DNA from: Hellea sp. | Lineage (GTDB): Bacteria; Pseudomonadota; Alphaproteobacteria; Caulobacterales; Maricaulaceae | Assembly (NCBI GenBank): GCA_013002305.1 | Contig: JABDKG010000102.1 | Coordinates: 1 to 64,000, forward strand | Direction: 5' to 3' | DNA: 64,000 nucleotides | Part shown: positions 15,995-25,791 of the stretch, piece after piece | Layout of the letters: each line of letters starts with the position of its first letter | Numbering within the stretch: the first letter of the stretch is position 1 | Notes under the pieces: model-generated | The model's database searches: none | What the model saw: only the letters and a program-made list of their open reading frames with translations | Told to the model about the DNA's origin: nothing | Translations under genes and position numbers: made by a program

Positions 15995-17341
15995 ATGCCG
16001 AAATATGATTATGATTTGTTTGTCATCGGGGCGGGCTCGGGCGGCGTTCGGGCCGGGCGGATGGCGGCGCAGCTGGGAAAACGCGTTGCCGTGGCCGAGG
16101 AAAGCAAGCCCGGCGGAACCTGCGTTGTACGCGGCTGCGTGCCGAAGAAATATCTGGTCTACGGCGCGGAATATGGCGCGGCGATCAAATCCGCCAAAAA
16201 TTATGGCTGGAGCGCTTCAAGCGTAAAATTTAACTGGGCAACACTGCGCGATAATATTCAAACCGAAGTCTCGCGCCTGTCCGGTATCTACGCCAATATC
16301 CTCGAGAAAAACGGTGCCAAGTTGTTTAACCAGCGAGCCGAACTCGTGGACAAACACACGGTGCGCCTGACTGATACCGGACAGGAAGTTACGGCCCATA
16401 CTATTTTGATCGCCGTTGGCGGACGCCCTTTTATGCCGGAAATAAAAGGGATTGAGCACGCGATCATGTCTGATGATGCGTTTTTGCTCAACCGACTACC
16501 CGAAAAGGCCGTGATCATTGGCGGCGGCTATATCGCTTCTGAATTTGCCGGTATTTTCGCCGGGCTCGGGGTCAAGACCACACAGTCTTATCGCGGCGAC
16601 AAATTGCTGCGCGGCTTTGACGAGGATGTCCGCGATCTGGTCACTAATCAGCAAAGACTCCTTGGCATCGAGGTGAAACTTAACGCCTCGCCCACCGAGA
16701 TTAAAAAATCCTCGGGCGGTTTGATTGTCAGTTTTGATGACGGCTCCAAAATCGGCACGGAATGCGTTTTTATGGCAACGGGCCGCAAACCCTATACGGC
16801 GACGCTCGGTCTTGAAAATGCCGGTGTGAAAACGGCCGATAGCGGCGCGATCAAGGTCAATGAATTTTCCCAATCCTCGGCCAAAAATATCTACGCCGTC
16901 GGGGATGTGACGGACCGGGTCAACCTGACGCCGGTCGCGATCCGCGAAGCTATGGCCTTTATCGATACGGTCTATAAGGACAAGCCGCGCGGCTATGATC
17001 ACAACGACATTGCCAGCGCCGTCTTTACCCGCCCGCCCGTCGGTGTGGTAGGACTGACGGAAATGCAGGCGCGCGAAAAATATGGTGACAAATTTAAAGT
17101 CTACACCACAAGTTTCCGGCCGATGAAAAATATTATTGCGGGCAAGGATGAGCGCTGTTTTATGAAACTGATCACACAGGGCCGTAAAGAGACCGTTATC
17201 GGCATACATCTGGTTGGCGACGACACGCCGGAGATTATTCAGGCTTTGGGAATTACGGTGAAAGGTGGCCTAACCAAGGCCGATTTCGACGCGACATGTG
17301 CGGTTCATCCGACGCTCGCCGAAGAGATTGTGACGCTTTAG
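15995..17341 (+). CDS. gor: Glutathione-disulfide reductase
   Basis: This FAD enzyme reduces oxidised glutathione with NADPH. The 448-residue protein has the FAD motif GAGSGGVRAGRMAA, the redox disulfide GTCVVRGCVPKK (two Cys spaced CxxxxC), the NADPH-binding GGGYIASEFAGIFAGLG, and the C-terminal catalytic HPTLAEE. The arrangement matches glutathione reductase rather than lipoamide dehydrogenase. It follows rpiA by two bases, which links NADPH-producing pentose flux with its use against oxidative stress. Confidence 0.93.
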   Translation: MPKYDYDLFVIGAGSGGVRAGRMAAQLGKRVAVAEESKPGGTCVVRGCVPKKYLVYGAEYGAAIKSAKNYGWSASSVKFNWATLRDNIQTEVSRLSGIYANILEKNGAKLFNQRAELVDKHTVRLTDTGQEVTAHTILIAVGGRPFMPEIKGIEHAIMSDDAFLLNRLPEKAVIIGGGYIASEFAGIFAGLGVKTTQSYRGDKLLRGFDEDVRDLVTNQQRLLGIEVKLNASPTEIKKSSGGLIVSFDDGSKIGTECVFMATGRKPYTATLGLENAGVKTADSGAIKVNEFSQSSAKNIYAVGDVTDRVNLTPVAIREAMAFIDTVYKDKPRGYDHNDIASAVFTRPPVGVVGLTEMQAREKYGDKFKVYTTSFRPMKNIIAGKDERCFMKLITQGRKETVIGIHLVGDDTPEIIQALGITVKGGLTKADFDATCAVHPTLAEEIVTL

Positions 17342-17359
17342 ATTAGGCCTTTATCGCGA

Positions 17360-18712
17360 TTACGCGCAGCGCTGCGATTTTTCTTCGATCGGTACAGCCA
17401 GCGGAATTTTGTAGTAGAACTGAGAGCCCTTACCGGCCTCGCTGAACAGGCCGATACGCCCGCCCATCGCTGTGACCAAATCTTTCGTAATAGCCAGTCC
17501 AAGCCCGGTTCCCTGGTGATTTATTGCTGCCCCAAGATTGACCTGTTCAAACCTTTCAAAAATCCGGGACTGGTTTTCAGCGGAAATACCGATGCCTGTA
17601 TCAACAACCCAGACTTCGAGTGCATAACATTTTTCGGAAACGGATTCGCCGCTGACATGCACAGATATTTTTCCGTTCTGAGTGAATTTTAGAGCATTTC
17701 CGATGAGGTTATGCGTCACCTGCCGTAATCGTCCACAATCGCCGATCAGGATATCAGGTGTTCGATTGGAGTATTTCAGGTGTAGGACGACATTATTCTC
17801 TACAGCTTGCGGATTATGCAAGTTCATAAGTGTTTCGAGCATATGTCGCAAGTTAAACGGCTCGGCGACAATATTTACTTTTCCCGCGTCCAGTTTTGAT
17901 AGATCCAAGACATCATTGAGGACCGTGAGTAGCCCGGAACTACATTGATTGACGATCTTTGCATATTGCGCCTGTTGACCCGACAATTCTGTTTTTAGCA
18001 AAAGGCCAGACATCCCCAGAATACCGTTGAGTGGCGTGCGAATTTCATGGCTGATATTGGCTAGAAAGTCGCTTTTCAATGCTTCGGTTTTTATGGCTTC
18101 TGCCTCTGCTTTCTCCGCGCGATCGATATTGGTTTCAAGGTCTTGATATAGCCCGAAAATTTGAAAGCTGAGAAGTCCGGCTATGCCTGAAACGAGAACA
18201 AATAACAGGGACGCTTGAAATGCGACTTGATAAGCGGCCGGATCATAGGCCCAGCCCGTTGTAAAGAAATAAAGGCTCCAAATAAAAGGTAAACCTAATA
18301 GGGAGAAGCCTAGAACCATTCTCCAATTGCTTATCACAGCATTGAGAATCGGCGCCACGATTATAAGCGGTAGCAAGTATGTATTAATACCGAGTCCCGC
18401 CTGCAACGAAGACGCGCCAACGCACAGTAAAAGCAGGGTGGAGTATGCAATCGCAAACTTCGAAAAAGCTTTTGAGTAGCGCAAGGTCGTAATGAGCGCG
18501 ACAAGGACAGCGATCGCAAATAAAGATACGGAATGCTGAAATGTCCAGCGTCCGCTGATAATTGTCATGGATATTTGGTTCAAAAGCTGGATGAAAATGA
18601 AGCCCCAACCGATCCAATAAATACCTCTCGCACGAATGAGATCACCGGTTGTCAGGTTCTCCAATCGCAAAAAACGCTCATATTTCGCCAAATATTTCAA
18701 AGGCTTTCCCAA
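17360..18712 (-). CDS. Membrane-bound sensor histidine kinase
   Basis: The N-terminal 190 or so residues form about five or six membrane segments without a periplasmic sensor domain. A short coiled coil (about 190-215) leads to the phospho-acceptor box SHEIRTPLNGILG. The HATPase domain has the N box (NLIGNALKFT), G1 (DTGIGI), F box (FERFEQ) and G2 (GTGLGL). No receiver or Hpt domain follows, and no response regulator lies nearby, so it is an orphan kinase. The start is a TTG at 18712; no ATG lies before the first membrane segment. The signal and partner are unknown. Confidence 0.85.
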   Translation of the reverse strand: MGKPLKYLAKYERFLRLENLTTGDLIRARGIYWIGWGFIFIQLLNQISMTIISGRWTFQHSVSLFAIAVLVALITTLRYSKAFSKFAIAYSTLLLLCVGASSLQAGLGINTYLLPLIIVAPILNAVISNWRMVLGFSLLGLPFIWSLYFFTTGWAYDPAAYQVAFQASLLFVLVSGIAGLLSFQIFGLYQDLETNIDRAEKAEAEAIKTEALKSDFLANISHEIRTPLNGILGMSGLLLKTELSGQQAQYAKIVNQCSSGLLTVLNDVLDLSKLDAGKVNIVAEPFNLRHMLETLMNLHNPQAVENNVVLHLKYSNRTPDILIGDCGRLRQVTHNLIGNALKFTQNGKISVHVSGESVSEKCYALEVWVVDTGIGISAENQSRIFERFEQVNLGAAINHQGTGLGLAITKDLVTAMGGRIGLFSEAGKGSQFYYKIPLAVPIEEKSQRCA

Positions 18713-18867
18713 TTATACCCGTCACGGTGCACTCATTTTGGGTTTTTATAGGCAAGTTTCCTTAGAGAAGGCTTAAAGTCGTGTTATTTTATAACTAGCG
18801 GACCAAGACTGTGTAAGGTCAAACTTTGTATAGCCGGGCTACAGTCCTTGGGCACGTGCGATGGAAT

Positions 18868-20118
18868 TTACTCCTCGGCCACGATGAACAGGCCGCGATC
18901 AATGTCGCTGACAATAATATTTCCGCTGGCAAAAAACGGATAAACGCTCCAGGCACCGTCAAAGCCACTGGCATTATTGGCGGGATAGGTGTCGAAAAAC
19001 CGGACTTGATTGAGCGTATCGGTCGAGAGATCGCCAAATTGCAGGATCCGAAGGCCGGCGTGGTAATTGGCCTGATAAAGCAGATCGCCAACGACATACA
19101 TATTGTGATCGCTGGCATTGGTTCCGGCCACATGGGTATAGAGAAATTGGGCGTTATTCAGGTCGCGAACATCCAAAACGATTGTGCTTGTGGCGATGCC
19201 GCGATCCACTTCGTCTGTTTCATCTCCGACAAATAGAAAGGAGTGGGTTTCATCGATCCAGTTCTGATGGGTATAACCAAAATTCGGGTAAGTGGCCGAC
19301 GACAGAGTGACGGGCGCGCTTTTATTGGTAACGTTTGAAATGCTGACCGAGTTTTCGTTGGAGCGAAAACAGATTTCCTTGCCGACATGGGCCGTGTCCG
19401 GGCCATTGTAAATCACGCATTGCGCGTCATGCGTGTAACCTTGATTGCTGTGACATCCGGCAAAAATCGGGTCTACCGGATTGGCAATATTGAGCATGTA
19501 AAGCCCGCCGGCGCACCTGTTACTGCCAACCACATAGGCAAAACCACTATCTTCATTAATCACGATATTATGGGCTGAATTAATATCGCTAAAGACCACA
19601 TCGGCCGAGAAATTGGCATTATTGCTAATGCCTCTTAGCCGCGTCAGGTCAAAAATTTGAATGCCATGCGCGCCGGCATTGTCAGCGACCACGAAGGCAT
19701 GATTTTGATAGACTTTAATGTCGCGCCAAGTGGATTCGGCCGTTTGGGTCGTCATTTTTCCAACTAGGACCGGGTTCTCCGGATCGGTAATACGCACAAA
19801 TGACACGCCGTTGCTCAGGCCCATCAGGGCATATTCATCGCCGTTATTTGGATCGGTCCAGCCCCAGATATCGTTACCCGCGCTCGCATTAAAATCCGAC
19901 AAGGGAACGCGCTTATGCAGTTTCATGCCGAGACAGGGAAAGGTTGCAGCGATGCCGCCGACACAAAGCGACGGGCCGAGCGTATCGGCCGGGGGCGGGG
20001 GCGGAACGACGCCTGGCGGCGCGGGTGTCGTTGTACCGGAGCCTCCGCAGGACGCGAGAAACATTGCGGCCAGAACCGTTGTAAGGCTGAATTTAAGCTT
20101 CATATATGTTCTTATCAT
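18868..20118 (-). CDS. Choice-of-anchor-B-type lipoprotein with beta-propeller repeats
   Basis: A lipoprotein signal (TTVLAAMFLASC) precedes a Gly/Thr/Pro linker with VVPPPPPADTLGP. The rest resembles the choice-of-anchor B family: repeated blocks such as GVSFVRITDPENPVLVG, HGIQIFDLTRL, GGLYMLNIANPVDP and TIVLDVRDL, which look like LVIVP-type propeller blades. Two or three cysteine pairs are likely in the extracytoplasmic domain. I prefer ATG 20118, which follows AAGGGG. Function is unknown; such proteins sit on the cell surface and may bind partners. It stands alone between the histidine kinase and tdk. Confidence 0.75.
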   Translation of the reverse strand: MIRTYMKLKFSLTTVLAAMFLASCGGSGTTTPAPPGVVPPPPPADTLGPSLCVGGIAATFPCLGMKLHKRVPLSDFNASAGNDIWGWTDPNNGDEYALMGLSNGVSFVRITDPENPVLVGKMTTQTAESTWRDIKVYQNHAFVVADNAGAHGIQIFDLTRLRGISNNANFSADVVFSDINSAHNIVINEDSGFAYVVGSNRCAGGLYMLNIANPVDPIFAGCHSNQGYTHDAQCVIYNGPDTAHVGKEICFRSNENSVSISNVTNKSAPVTLSSATYPNFGYTHQNWIDETHSFLFVGDETDEVDRGIATSTIVLDVRDLNNAQFLYTHVAGTNASDHNMYVVGDLLYQANYHAGLRILQFGDLSTDTLNQVRFFDTYPANNASGFDGAWSVYPFFASGNIIVSDIDRGLFIVAEE

Positions 20119-20166
20119 TTCGGCCCCTTTAAAAATCAACGATAAAACTTAATTGCTCGGTACAAA

Positions 20167-20760
20167 TCACGATTTCGTTCGTGTGATTTGAACTTTTCGC
20201 CAATGTTTTCGGCACAGGCTGATATAGCGGTCATTGCCGCCGATTTCGACCTGATCGCCTTCTTTAACCGGCAGACCCGCAGCGGTAGTCCGCAGGTTCA
20301 TCGTCGCCTTGCTGCCACACCAGCACAGGGTCTTGATTTCTCGGACATTGTCAGCCAGCGCGAGCAGGGCGGCACTACCGGGGAATAGATTGCCCTGAAA
20401 GTCTGTCCTGAGACCATAACAGATAACCGGAATAGACAGGCGGTCCGTGATAGCCGCCAACTGCCAGACCTGATCCCGGGTTAGAAATTGTGCCTCATCC
20501 AGGAATATACAATGTAAATCGTTCTGGAGCTCATGATCGGAAATAAATTCCTCGAGATTGGCATCGGCGGCAAAGGTCACAGCCTGTTTTTTTATCCCGA
20601 TCCGCGAAACAATTTCGCCGTCATCTGAATCGCGATTGTCTATATCGGGTTTAAGCAATAATACTTTCATTCCGCGCTCGGTATAATTGTGTGCAGCCTG
20701 CAACAGGATCATGGATTTACCGGCATTCATGGCGCCGAAATGGAAGTAAAGCTTTGCCAT
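20167..20760 (-). CDS. tdk: Thymidine kinase
   Basis: Tdk phosphorylates thymidine to dTMP in the salvage pathway. The 197-residue protein starts with the P-loop GAMNAGKSM, has FLDEAQF (catalytic/Walker B region), and a C-terminal lasso region with two cysteine motifs (TLCWCG and SLCRKHW) that bind structural zinc in type II kinases. Length and motifs are standard for the E. coli type. It is monocistronic and diverges from ffh. Confidence 0.95.
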   Translation of the reverse strand: MAKLYFHFGAMNAGKSMILLQAAHNYTERGMKVLLLKPDIDNRDSDDGEIVSRIGIKKQAVTFAADANLEEFISDHELQNDLHCIFLDEAQFLTRDQVWQLAAITDRLSIPVICYGLRTDFQGNLFPGSAALLALADNVREIKTLCWCGSKATMNLRTTAAGLPVKEGDQVEIGGNDRYISLCRKHWRKVQITRTKS

Positions 20761-20912
20761 GGGAAGGAGCTAGCAGAGGCGTAAATGAGTCGCTAGGTTT
20801 TGTTTGACATTAGCTGTTAATCTTCATATATGCCCCCTGAATTTCCGCGCAAATGACGATTTGCGCTCCGAGCTGTGCGATCCCATATCGAATGGATGAT
20901 GCAGACGGGGTC

Positions 20913-20940
20913 CTCCGGTCGATGATTACATCCACCGGAG
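20913..20940 (+). promoter_or_regulatory. Hairpin in the ffh leader
   Basis: A perfect seven-base inverted repeat (CTCCGGT at 20913-20919 and ACCGGAG at 20934-20940, 14-base loop) lies 31 bases upstream of the ffh start. It has no T-run, so it is not a standard terminator. It could be an operator or a leader structure acting on ffh. Confidence 0.4.
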
Positions 20941-20971
20941 ATTTTGTCGCTATGCGGAAATTGGAGAAATT

Positions 20972-22546
20972 ATGTTTGAAGCCTTAGGCGATAAATTAGG
21001 CGGCGTATTTGACGGTTTAACCGGCCGCGGCAGCCTGTCCGAAAAGGATGTCAGTGCGGCCATGCGCGAAATTCGCATTGCGCTGCTCGAAGCCGACGTT
21101 GCGCTGCCGGTGGTCAAAGATTTTATCGCGTCCATTAAAGCAGAAGCTGTCGGCGAAAAGGTCATAAAATCGATCAAACCGGGCCAGCAAATTGTCAAGA
21201 TCGTTCATGATGGTCTTGTTCAAATGCTTGGCGGCGTCATTGGCGAAGACGAAGAAGCTCAGGCCGAGGCCGCACGCACATCGGAGCTTAATCTCTCAGG
21301 CCGCCCGCCCGTCGCCATATTGATGGCGGGTCTGCAAGGCTCCGGTAAGACGACCACAACCGGTAAAATCGCCAAATTCCTTAAAGAGCGAGGCAAAAAG
21401 AAAGTTCTGCTGGCCTCGCTTGATACGAACCGTCCGGCGGCGATGGAACAGCTTGGCATTCTGGCTGAACAGGCCGGCGTTGATTTCCTCCCGATCGTAA
21501 AAGACCAGACCGCCCGGCAAATTGCCGACCGCGCGATGGAGCATGGCAAGCTTGGCGGATATGACGTTGTCTTTCTGGATACGGCAGGCCGCACCACCAT
21601 TGACGAACAGCTCATGACCGAGGTTGAAGATATCGCCAAGGCGACCAACCCGATCGAAACTCTATTGGTGGCCGATGCACTTACCGGACAAGACGCGGTC
21701 GAAACCGCCAAAAGATTTCATGCCCAGCTACCCCTGACAGGTCTGGTCTTGACCCGGATCGACGGGGATGGCCGCGGCGGCGCGGCTTTGTCCATGCGCG
21801 CTGTCACCGGTCTGCCGATCAAATTTCTTGGAACCGGGGAAAAACTTGACGGTCTCGAAGCTTTTGACGCCCAGCGTCTGGCCGGACGTATTCTAGGGCA
21901 GGGCGATGTCGTCTCGCTGGTCGAGAAAGCGGCAGAGGTCATTGACCAAAAAGAAAGTGAACGCCTCGCCAAAAAAATAAAAAAGGGCAAGTTCGATCTT
22001 GATGACTTGTCCAAGCAGCTTGGCATGATGCAAAAGATGGGCGGCATGGGCGGCCTGATGAAACTGATCCCCGGCATGGGTAAAATGAAAAAGCAACTCG
22101 ATGCCGCTGGCGGTATTGATGACAAATTGCTCAAGCAGCAACAGGCGATTATTCTGTCAATGACGCCGACCGAGCGGCAAAAGCCCGAACTTCTCAAAGC
22201 CTCGCGCAAGAAACGTATCGCCGCTGGCTCCGGTATGAGCGTCCAAGAGGTCAATAAGCTTCTTAAAATGCATCGCCAGATGAGCGATATGATGAAGAAA
22301 ATGGGCAAAAAAGGCATGGCCGGTATGATGGGTCAGATGATGGGCGGAATGCCCGGCGCGCCCAAAGGCGCCATGAAAGGCATGCCCGGAGGCGGAGATT
22401 TCGATCCCGCGATGATGGAAGAGCTCAAGAAACAAATGGGTAAGGGCGGCTTACCCGGAAATTTGCCTGGACTGGGAGGCGGTAAGCTTCCCGGACTGGG
22501 CGGCGGCGGATTACCGGGTCTCGGTGGTCCGAAGCCAAAGAAATAA
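20972..22546 (+). CDS. ffh: Signal recognition particle protein Ffh (SRP54)
   Basis: Ffh binds 4.5S RNA and the signal sequences of nascent membrane proteins and targets ribosomes to FtsY. The 524-residue protein has the N domain, the G domain with [18 protein letters not shown] and [10 protein letters not shown], and a methionine-rich M domain (from about 330) with [18 protein letters not shown]. The C-terminus is longer than in E. coli Ffh and ends in Met/Gly-rich and then Pro-Gly-Leu-Gly repeats ([20 protein letters not shown]). rpsP follows on the same strand, a common ffh-rpsP order. Confidence 0.97.
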   Translation: MFEALGDKLGGVFDGLTGRGSLSEKDVSAAMREIRIALLEADVALPVVKDFIASIKAEAVGEKVIKSIKPGQQIVKIVHDGLVQMLGGVIGEDEEAQAEAARTSELNLSGRPPVAILMAGLQGSGKTTTTGKIAKFLKERGKKKVLLASLDTNRPAAMEQLGILAEQAGVDFLPIVKDQTARQIADRAMEHGKLGGYDVVFLDTAGRTTIDEQLMTEVEDIAKATNPIETLLVADALTGQDAVETAKRFHAQLPLTGLVLTRIDGDGRGGAALSMRAVTGLPIKFLGTGEKLDGLEAFDAQRLAGRILGQGDVVSLVEKAAEVIDQKESERLAKKIKKGKFDLDDLSKQLGMMQKMGGMGGLMKLIPGMGKMKKQLDAAGGIDDKLLKQQQAIILSMTPTERQKPELLKASRKKRIAAGSGMSVQEVNKLLKMHRQMSDMMKKMGKKGMAGMMGQMMGGMPGAPKGAMKGMPGGGDFDPAMMEELKKQMGKGGLPGNLPGLGGGKLPGLGGGGLPGLGGPKPKK

Positions 22547-22581
22547 TTATATTTGAACGCTATAAATTAAAGGAAAAACTC

Positions 22582-23157
22582 ATGGCACTCAAACTCAGAC
22601 TGGCCCGTCACGGCGCCAAAAAACGTCCTTATTACCGGATTGTCGTTGCCGACAGCCGTTCACCGCGCGATGGTCGTTTTATCGATCGCGTCGGTTCTTA
22701 TAACCCGATGCTGCCAAAAGACAGCGAAGAGCGCGTCAAAGTCGACGTGGAAAAAGTCAAAGAATGGCTCAGTAAAGGCGCCCGTCCAACCGACCGTGTC
22801 GCCCGTTTCCTCAATGATGCTGGCCTGTTTGAATGGAAAGCCGGCAATAACCCGAACAAAGGCAAGCCGGGCGAAAAAGCATTGCAGCGCATCGTGGATC
22901 GCAAAGAGCGTGAAGAAGCCCGCAAGGTTGCTGAAGCCGAAGCCAAAGAAGCTGCGAAAGAGGCTGCTAAAGCCGCTGAAGAAGCTGCCAAGGCCGCTGA
23001 AGCTGCAGAAAAAGAAGCCCCGGCCGAAGAAGCTGCCGCCGAAGAAGCACCGGCTGAAGCTGCCGCTACTGACGAGGCACCTGCTGAAGCCGCCGCTGAA
23101 GAAGCGCCAGCCGCCGAAGAAGCGCCTGCAGAAGACGCCAAATCCGAAGAAGAATAA
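22582..23157 (+). CDS. rpsP: 30S ribosomal protein S16 with long Ala/Glu-rich tail
   Basis: Residues 1 to about 100 are a canonical S16 ([33 protein letters not shown]). The remaining 90 or so residues are a low-complexity tail of Ala, Glu and Lys, ending in repeats of the type [11 protein letters not shown]. Long S16 tails are common in Alphaproteobacteria, but this one is at the long end. The gene follows ffh by 35 bases and is closed by a strong terminator. Confidence 0.96.
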   Translation: MALKLRLARHGAKKRPYYRIVVADSRSPRDGRFIDRVGSYNPMLPKDSEERVKVDVEKVKEWLSKGARPTDRVARFLNDAGLFEWKAGNNPNKGKPGEKALQRIVDRKEREEARKVAEAEAKEAAKEAAKAAEEAAKAAEAAEKEAPAEEAAAEEAPAEAAATDEAPAEAAAEEAPAAEEAPAEDAKSEEE

Positions 23158-23182
23158 TCCCGGATCCTATCCTGATTTATTG

Positions 23183-23204
23183 CCCCGCTTCGGCGGGGTT
23201 TTTT
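23183..23204 (+). terminator. Rho-independent terminator after rpsP
   Basis: A CCCCGC/GCGGGG stem with a TTCG tetraloop is followed by six T residues, 25 bases after the rpsP stop. It should end the ffh-rpsP transcript. Confidence 0.9.
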
Positions 23205-23281
23205 CATGGCTATTAGGATGCCTATTCTAACTATTCATTCTACCAAACGCTCTAACACCCGAATCTCTGATGGAGCGAGAC

Positions 23282-24184
23282 ATGGCCACCAAAACAAAAA
23301 CACCAGAACAACAATCCAAGCTACGCCGCGGCGCGCTTGCTTATGTCGGCATTTACGGCATGGCTTTCGATCACTTGCAGAAACGCCGCGCTGAAGCCGC
23401 GACAATCGCTGCTGACCGATTTGCTGACTTGAAGAAAAAAGGCGAGTTTACTTCCAAGAAAGCCGAATTATTCGTTAAGAAGGCCCAGGCAGACGCCCTG
23501 CGCAACTATTCTCAAACCGCTGAAAAAGTGTCCGAGATCCTACCATTTCAATTTAAAAACAAAGTTTCCCGTCTCGAAGACGATCTGGCTGATCTTCAAG
23601 CAAAGTTCGACCGAATGAGCAAAGCGGCCAAATCTAAGACGAAAGCCAAAAAGCCAAGTAAAACGACTGCCAGAAAGGCCGCTAAAAAACCGATGAAAGT
23701 CGCGCCTAAGAAAGTAGAGGCGATCGCAGCCGATAAGACTGTCGTCGCCAAGCCTTCTAAACCGGTTGTCGCCGCGAAAATTGTTGAAGCTGCCAAACCG
23801 GTTGAAACAATTGATCCCGTTAAAGACGCTAAAACCATCGAAACGGCCAAGCCAATTGAAACGCCGCGCCACGTCCCATATTTTCTCGACGTTAAGCGTT
23901 ACGATCCGTTCGCAAGCGAAGAAATCGTCCGCAAGATTGTCAATCATTGCGGCATCGCGCTGAACTCTGAAGATGCCCGTTTCGTGGCCTGTTCCGACGA
24001 AGCCGAACGCGTCACGGTTCGTGAGAGCTGGCTCAAGAAAAAGCTGGAACTGACGGCGTCAGACACAGATCTGGACAAGAAAGTCATGGAAATTTGCAGC
24101 TTGATGCAACGCGATCAAAAGAAAAACCGCGTCACATTCTATTACATGCTGGCCAAGAAAGAGCGCAAGCTCGAGGCGCTATAG
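23282..24184 (+). CDS. Three-part protein: helical phasin-like domain, H1-like linker, DUF2853 domain
   Basis: The 300-residue protein starts at ATG 23282 after GGAG. Residues 1-115 are helical and resemble polyhydroxyalkanoate granule-associated proteins (YVGIYGMAFDHLQKRRAEAA and a following coiled coil). Residues about 115-205 are a Lys/Ala/Pro-rich linker like histone H1 tails (KAKKPSKTTARKAAKK). The last 95 residues match the DUF2853 pattern: SWLKKKLELTASD, then VMEICSLMQRDQ and RVTFYYMLAKK. The gene sits alone between two terminators. Binding to a storage granule or to DNA is plausible, but no function is established for this combination. Confidence 0.7.
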   Translation: MATKTKTPEQQSKLRRGALAYVGIYGMAFDHLQKRRAEAATIAADRFADLKKKGEFTSKKAELFVKKAQADALRNYSQTAEKVSEILPFQFKNKVSRLEDDLADLQAKFDRMSKAAKSKTKAKKPSKTTARKAAKKPMKVAPKKVEAIAADKTVVAKPSKPVVAAKIVEAAKPVETIDPVKDAKTIETAKPIETPRHVPYFLDVKRYDPFASEEIVRKIVNHCGIALNSEDARFVACSDEAERVTVRESWLKKKLELTASDTDLDKKVMEICSLMQRDQKKNRVTFYYMLAKKERKLEAL

Positions 24185-24239
24185 AATACGCGGTTCAACG
24201 GTCTCCCAAACGGTGTCGTTTGACATCGTTCCCCTAATA

Positions 24240-24269
24240 CCGGATGCGACAATCGCATCCGGCATTTTC
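24240..24269 (+). terminator. Terminator after the DUF2853 fusion gene
   Basis: A perfect ten-base stem (CCGGATGCGA / TCGCATCCGG) with a three-base loop ends at 24262 and is followed by CATTTTC. The short T-run makes it a moderately strong terminator for the gene ending at 24184. Confidence 0.75.
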
Positions 24270-24358
24270 TATATCCAAGCCGATATTAAGGGTGGAAATA
24301 TCCGCCATCCCTATGATATAGCGCTGTGCTCGAGTAAATTTTTGCGTGGAAACAGCAA

Positions 24359-25738
24359 ATGACGAAATGGACACCTTCTTCCTGGCGCGCCCGGCCCGCC
24401 TTGCACATTCCGGAAGATTATCCGGATGTCGCCCATCTGGCCGAAGTTGAGAAAACCTTGGGCGGTTATCCGCCGCTGGTCTTTGCCGGAGAAGCCCGCC
24501 GCCTGAAAAAACGCCTCGGCGAAGTTGCTCTCGGAAACTCATTTCTTCTGCAGGGCGGAGACTGCGCCGAGAGCTTTAAGGAGTTCCATCCCGACAATCT
24601 GCGAGACATGTTCCGGGTCATGATGCAAATGGCCGTTGTGCTGACTTACGGCGCCGGACAGCCGGTCGTTAAAGTCGGCCGGATAGCCGGACAATTTGGC
24701 AAACCCCGTTCATCACCGATTGAAACCCGCGACGGGATCACACTGCCAAGCTATCGCGGCGATAATATCAACGGTATGGATTTCTCGCCGGAGGCTCGAA
24801 TCCCGGACCCGGAGCGCCTGCTAAAGGCCTATGGCCAATCGGCGGCGACTTTGAACCTGTTACGGGCATTTTCAACCGGCGGTTATGCGAACCTGCGCAA
24901 TATCCATAAATGGACGCTTGGATTTGTCGGCGGCTCCGAACAAACCACAAAATATAAAGAGCTTTGCGATAAAATTACCGAAGCGCTGGACTTTATGGAA
25001 GCCTGCGGCGTGACCCCGTCCTCGACGCCGCAAATGGCCTCGACCGAATATTATACCAGCCATGAAGGATTGTTGCTGGGCTATGAAGAGGCGATGACCC
25101 GGATCGATAGTACGACCGGACGCTGGTACGACACATCGGCCCATATGCTTTGGATTGGCAATCGTACGCGCCAGCTTGATCATGCCCATGTGGAGTTTTT
25201 CCGCGGCGTTGAAAACCCGATCGCGATGAAAATCAGCGGCGATCTGGAAAATGACGAACTTATCCGTCTGCTCGACGTTTTAAATCCGGCCAATGAACCG
25301 GGCCGGATCACACTGATCTCGCGCTTCGGCCATGATAAAGTCGCGCAAGGTTTGCCGCGTCTGGCGCGCACGGTCAAAGCGGAAGGCCGGCACGTGGTCT
25401 GGTCCTGTGATCCTATGCACGGCAATACGCGTAAAACCGATAGCGGTTATAAAACCCGGCCGTTCGACAATATTCTATCCGAGGTGAAAAACTTCATGCG
25501 CGTGCTGCATGCCGAAGGCTGCTGGCCGGGCGGAGTGCATTTCGAAATGACAGGTCAAAATGTCACCGAATGTCTCGGCGGAAGCGCCCGCGCGGTTCGC
25601 GAAGAAGATTTGTCCTCGCGCTACCATACGCACTGCGATCCTCGGCTGAATGCCGATCAGGCTCTAGAACTGGCATTTCTAATTTCGGAAGAGCTCGGCA
25701 GCTATCGGCGCGAAGAGGCGGCGCGGCTGGCCGGATAG
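24359..25738 (+). CDS. aroG: 3-deoxy-7-phosphoheptulonate synthase, class II
   Basis: This enzyme joins phosphoenolpyruvate and erythrose 4-phosphate in the first step of the shikimate pathway. The 459-residue protein is of the plant/class II type: [57 protein letters not shown] and [18 protein letters not shown] are diagnostic. It starts at ATG 24359 in a single-gene unit flanked by terminators. Class II enzymes are standard in Alphaproteobacteria; feedback behaviour cannot be read from the sequence. Confidence 0.95.
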   Translation: MTKWTPSSWRARPALHIPEDYPDVAHLAEVEKTLGGYPPLVFAGEARRLKKRLGEVALGNSFLLQGGDCAESFKEFHPDNLRDMFRVMMQMAVVLTYGAGQPVVKVGRIAGQFGKPRSSPIETRDGITLPSYRGDNINGMDFSPEARIPDPERLLKAYGQSAATLNLLRAFSTGGYANLRNIHKWTLGFVGGSEQTTKYKELCDKITEALDFMEACGVTPSSTPQMASTEYYTSHEGLLLGYEEAMTRIDSTTGRWYDTSAHMLWIGNRTRQLDHAHVEFFRGVENPIAMKISGDLENDELIRLLDVLNPANEPGRITLISRFGHDKVAQGLPRLARTVKAEGRHVVWSCDPMHGNTRKTDSGYKTRPFDNILSEVKNFMRVLHAEGCWPGGVHFEMTGQNVTECLGGSARAVREEDLSSRYHTHCDPRLNADQALELAFLISEELGSYRREEAARLAG

Positions 25739-25765
25739 AAAAAACCGCCAGCGTGAAGCTGACGG
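25739..25765 (-). terminator. Terminator of the HU gene
   Basis: Read on the minus strand, an eight-base stem CCGTCAGC/GCTGGCGG (one G-T pair, five-base loop) is followed by six T residues. It lies 27 bases after the HU stop and immediately after the aroG stop on the opposite strand, so it may slow both convergent transcripts. Confidence 0.85.
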
Positions 25766-25791
25766 TATAGCATTACGTGGGAGCGTAATTT

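Noticed and set aside
20761-20971. Possible 4.5S RNA upstream of ffh
   Set aside because: The conserved SRP RNA tetraloop region (GGAAG...AGCA type) is not visible; only a short hairpin is.
22921-23150. Short tandem repeats that look array-like
   Set aside because: They are GAAGCT/GCC-type codon repeats of the S16 tail, in frame and without spacers, so not a CRISPR array.
22698-23207. Minus-strand frame of Ala/Ser repeats opposite rpsP
   Set aside because: It is the reverse of the Ala/Glu tail of S16 and spans the terminator; low complexity explains it.
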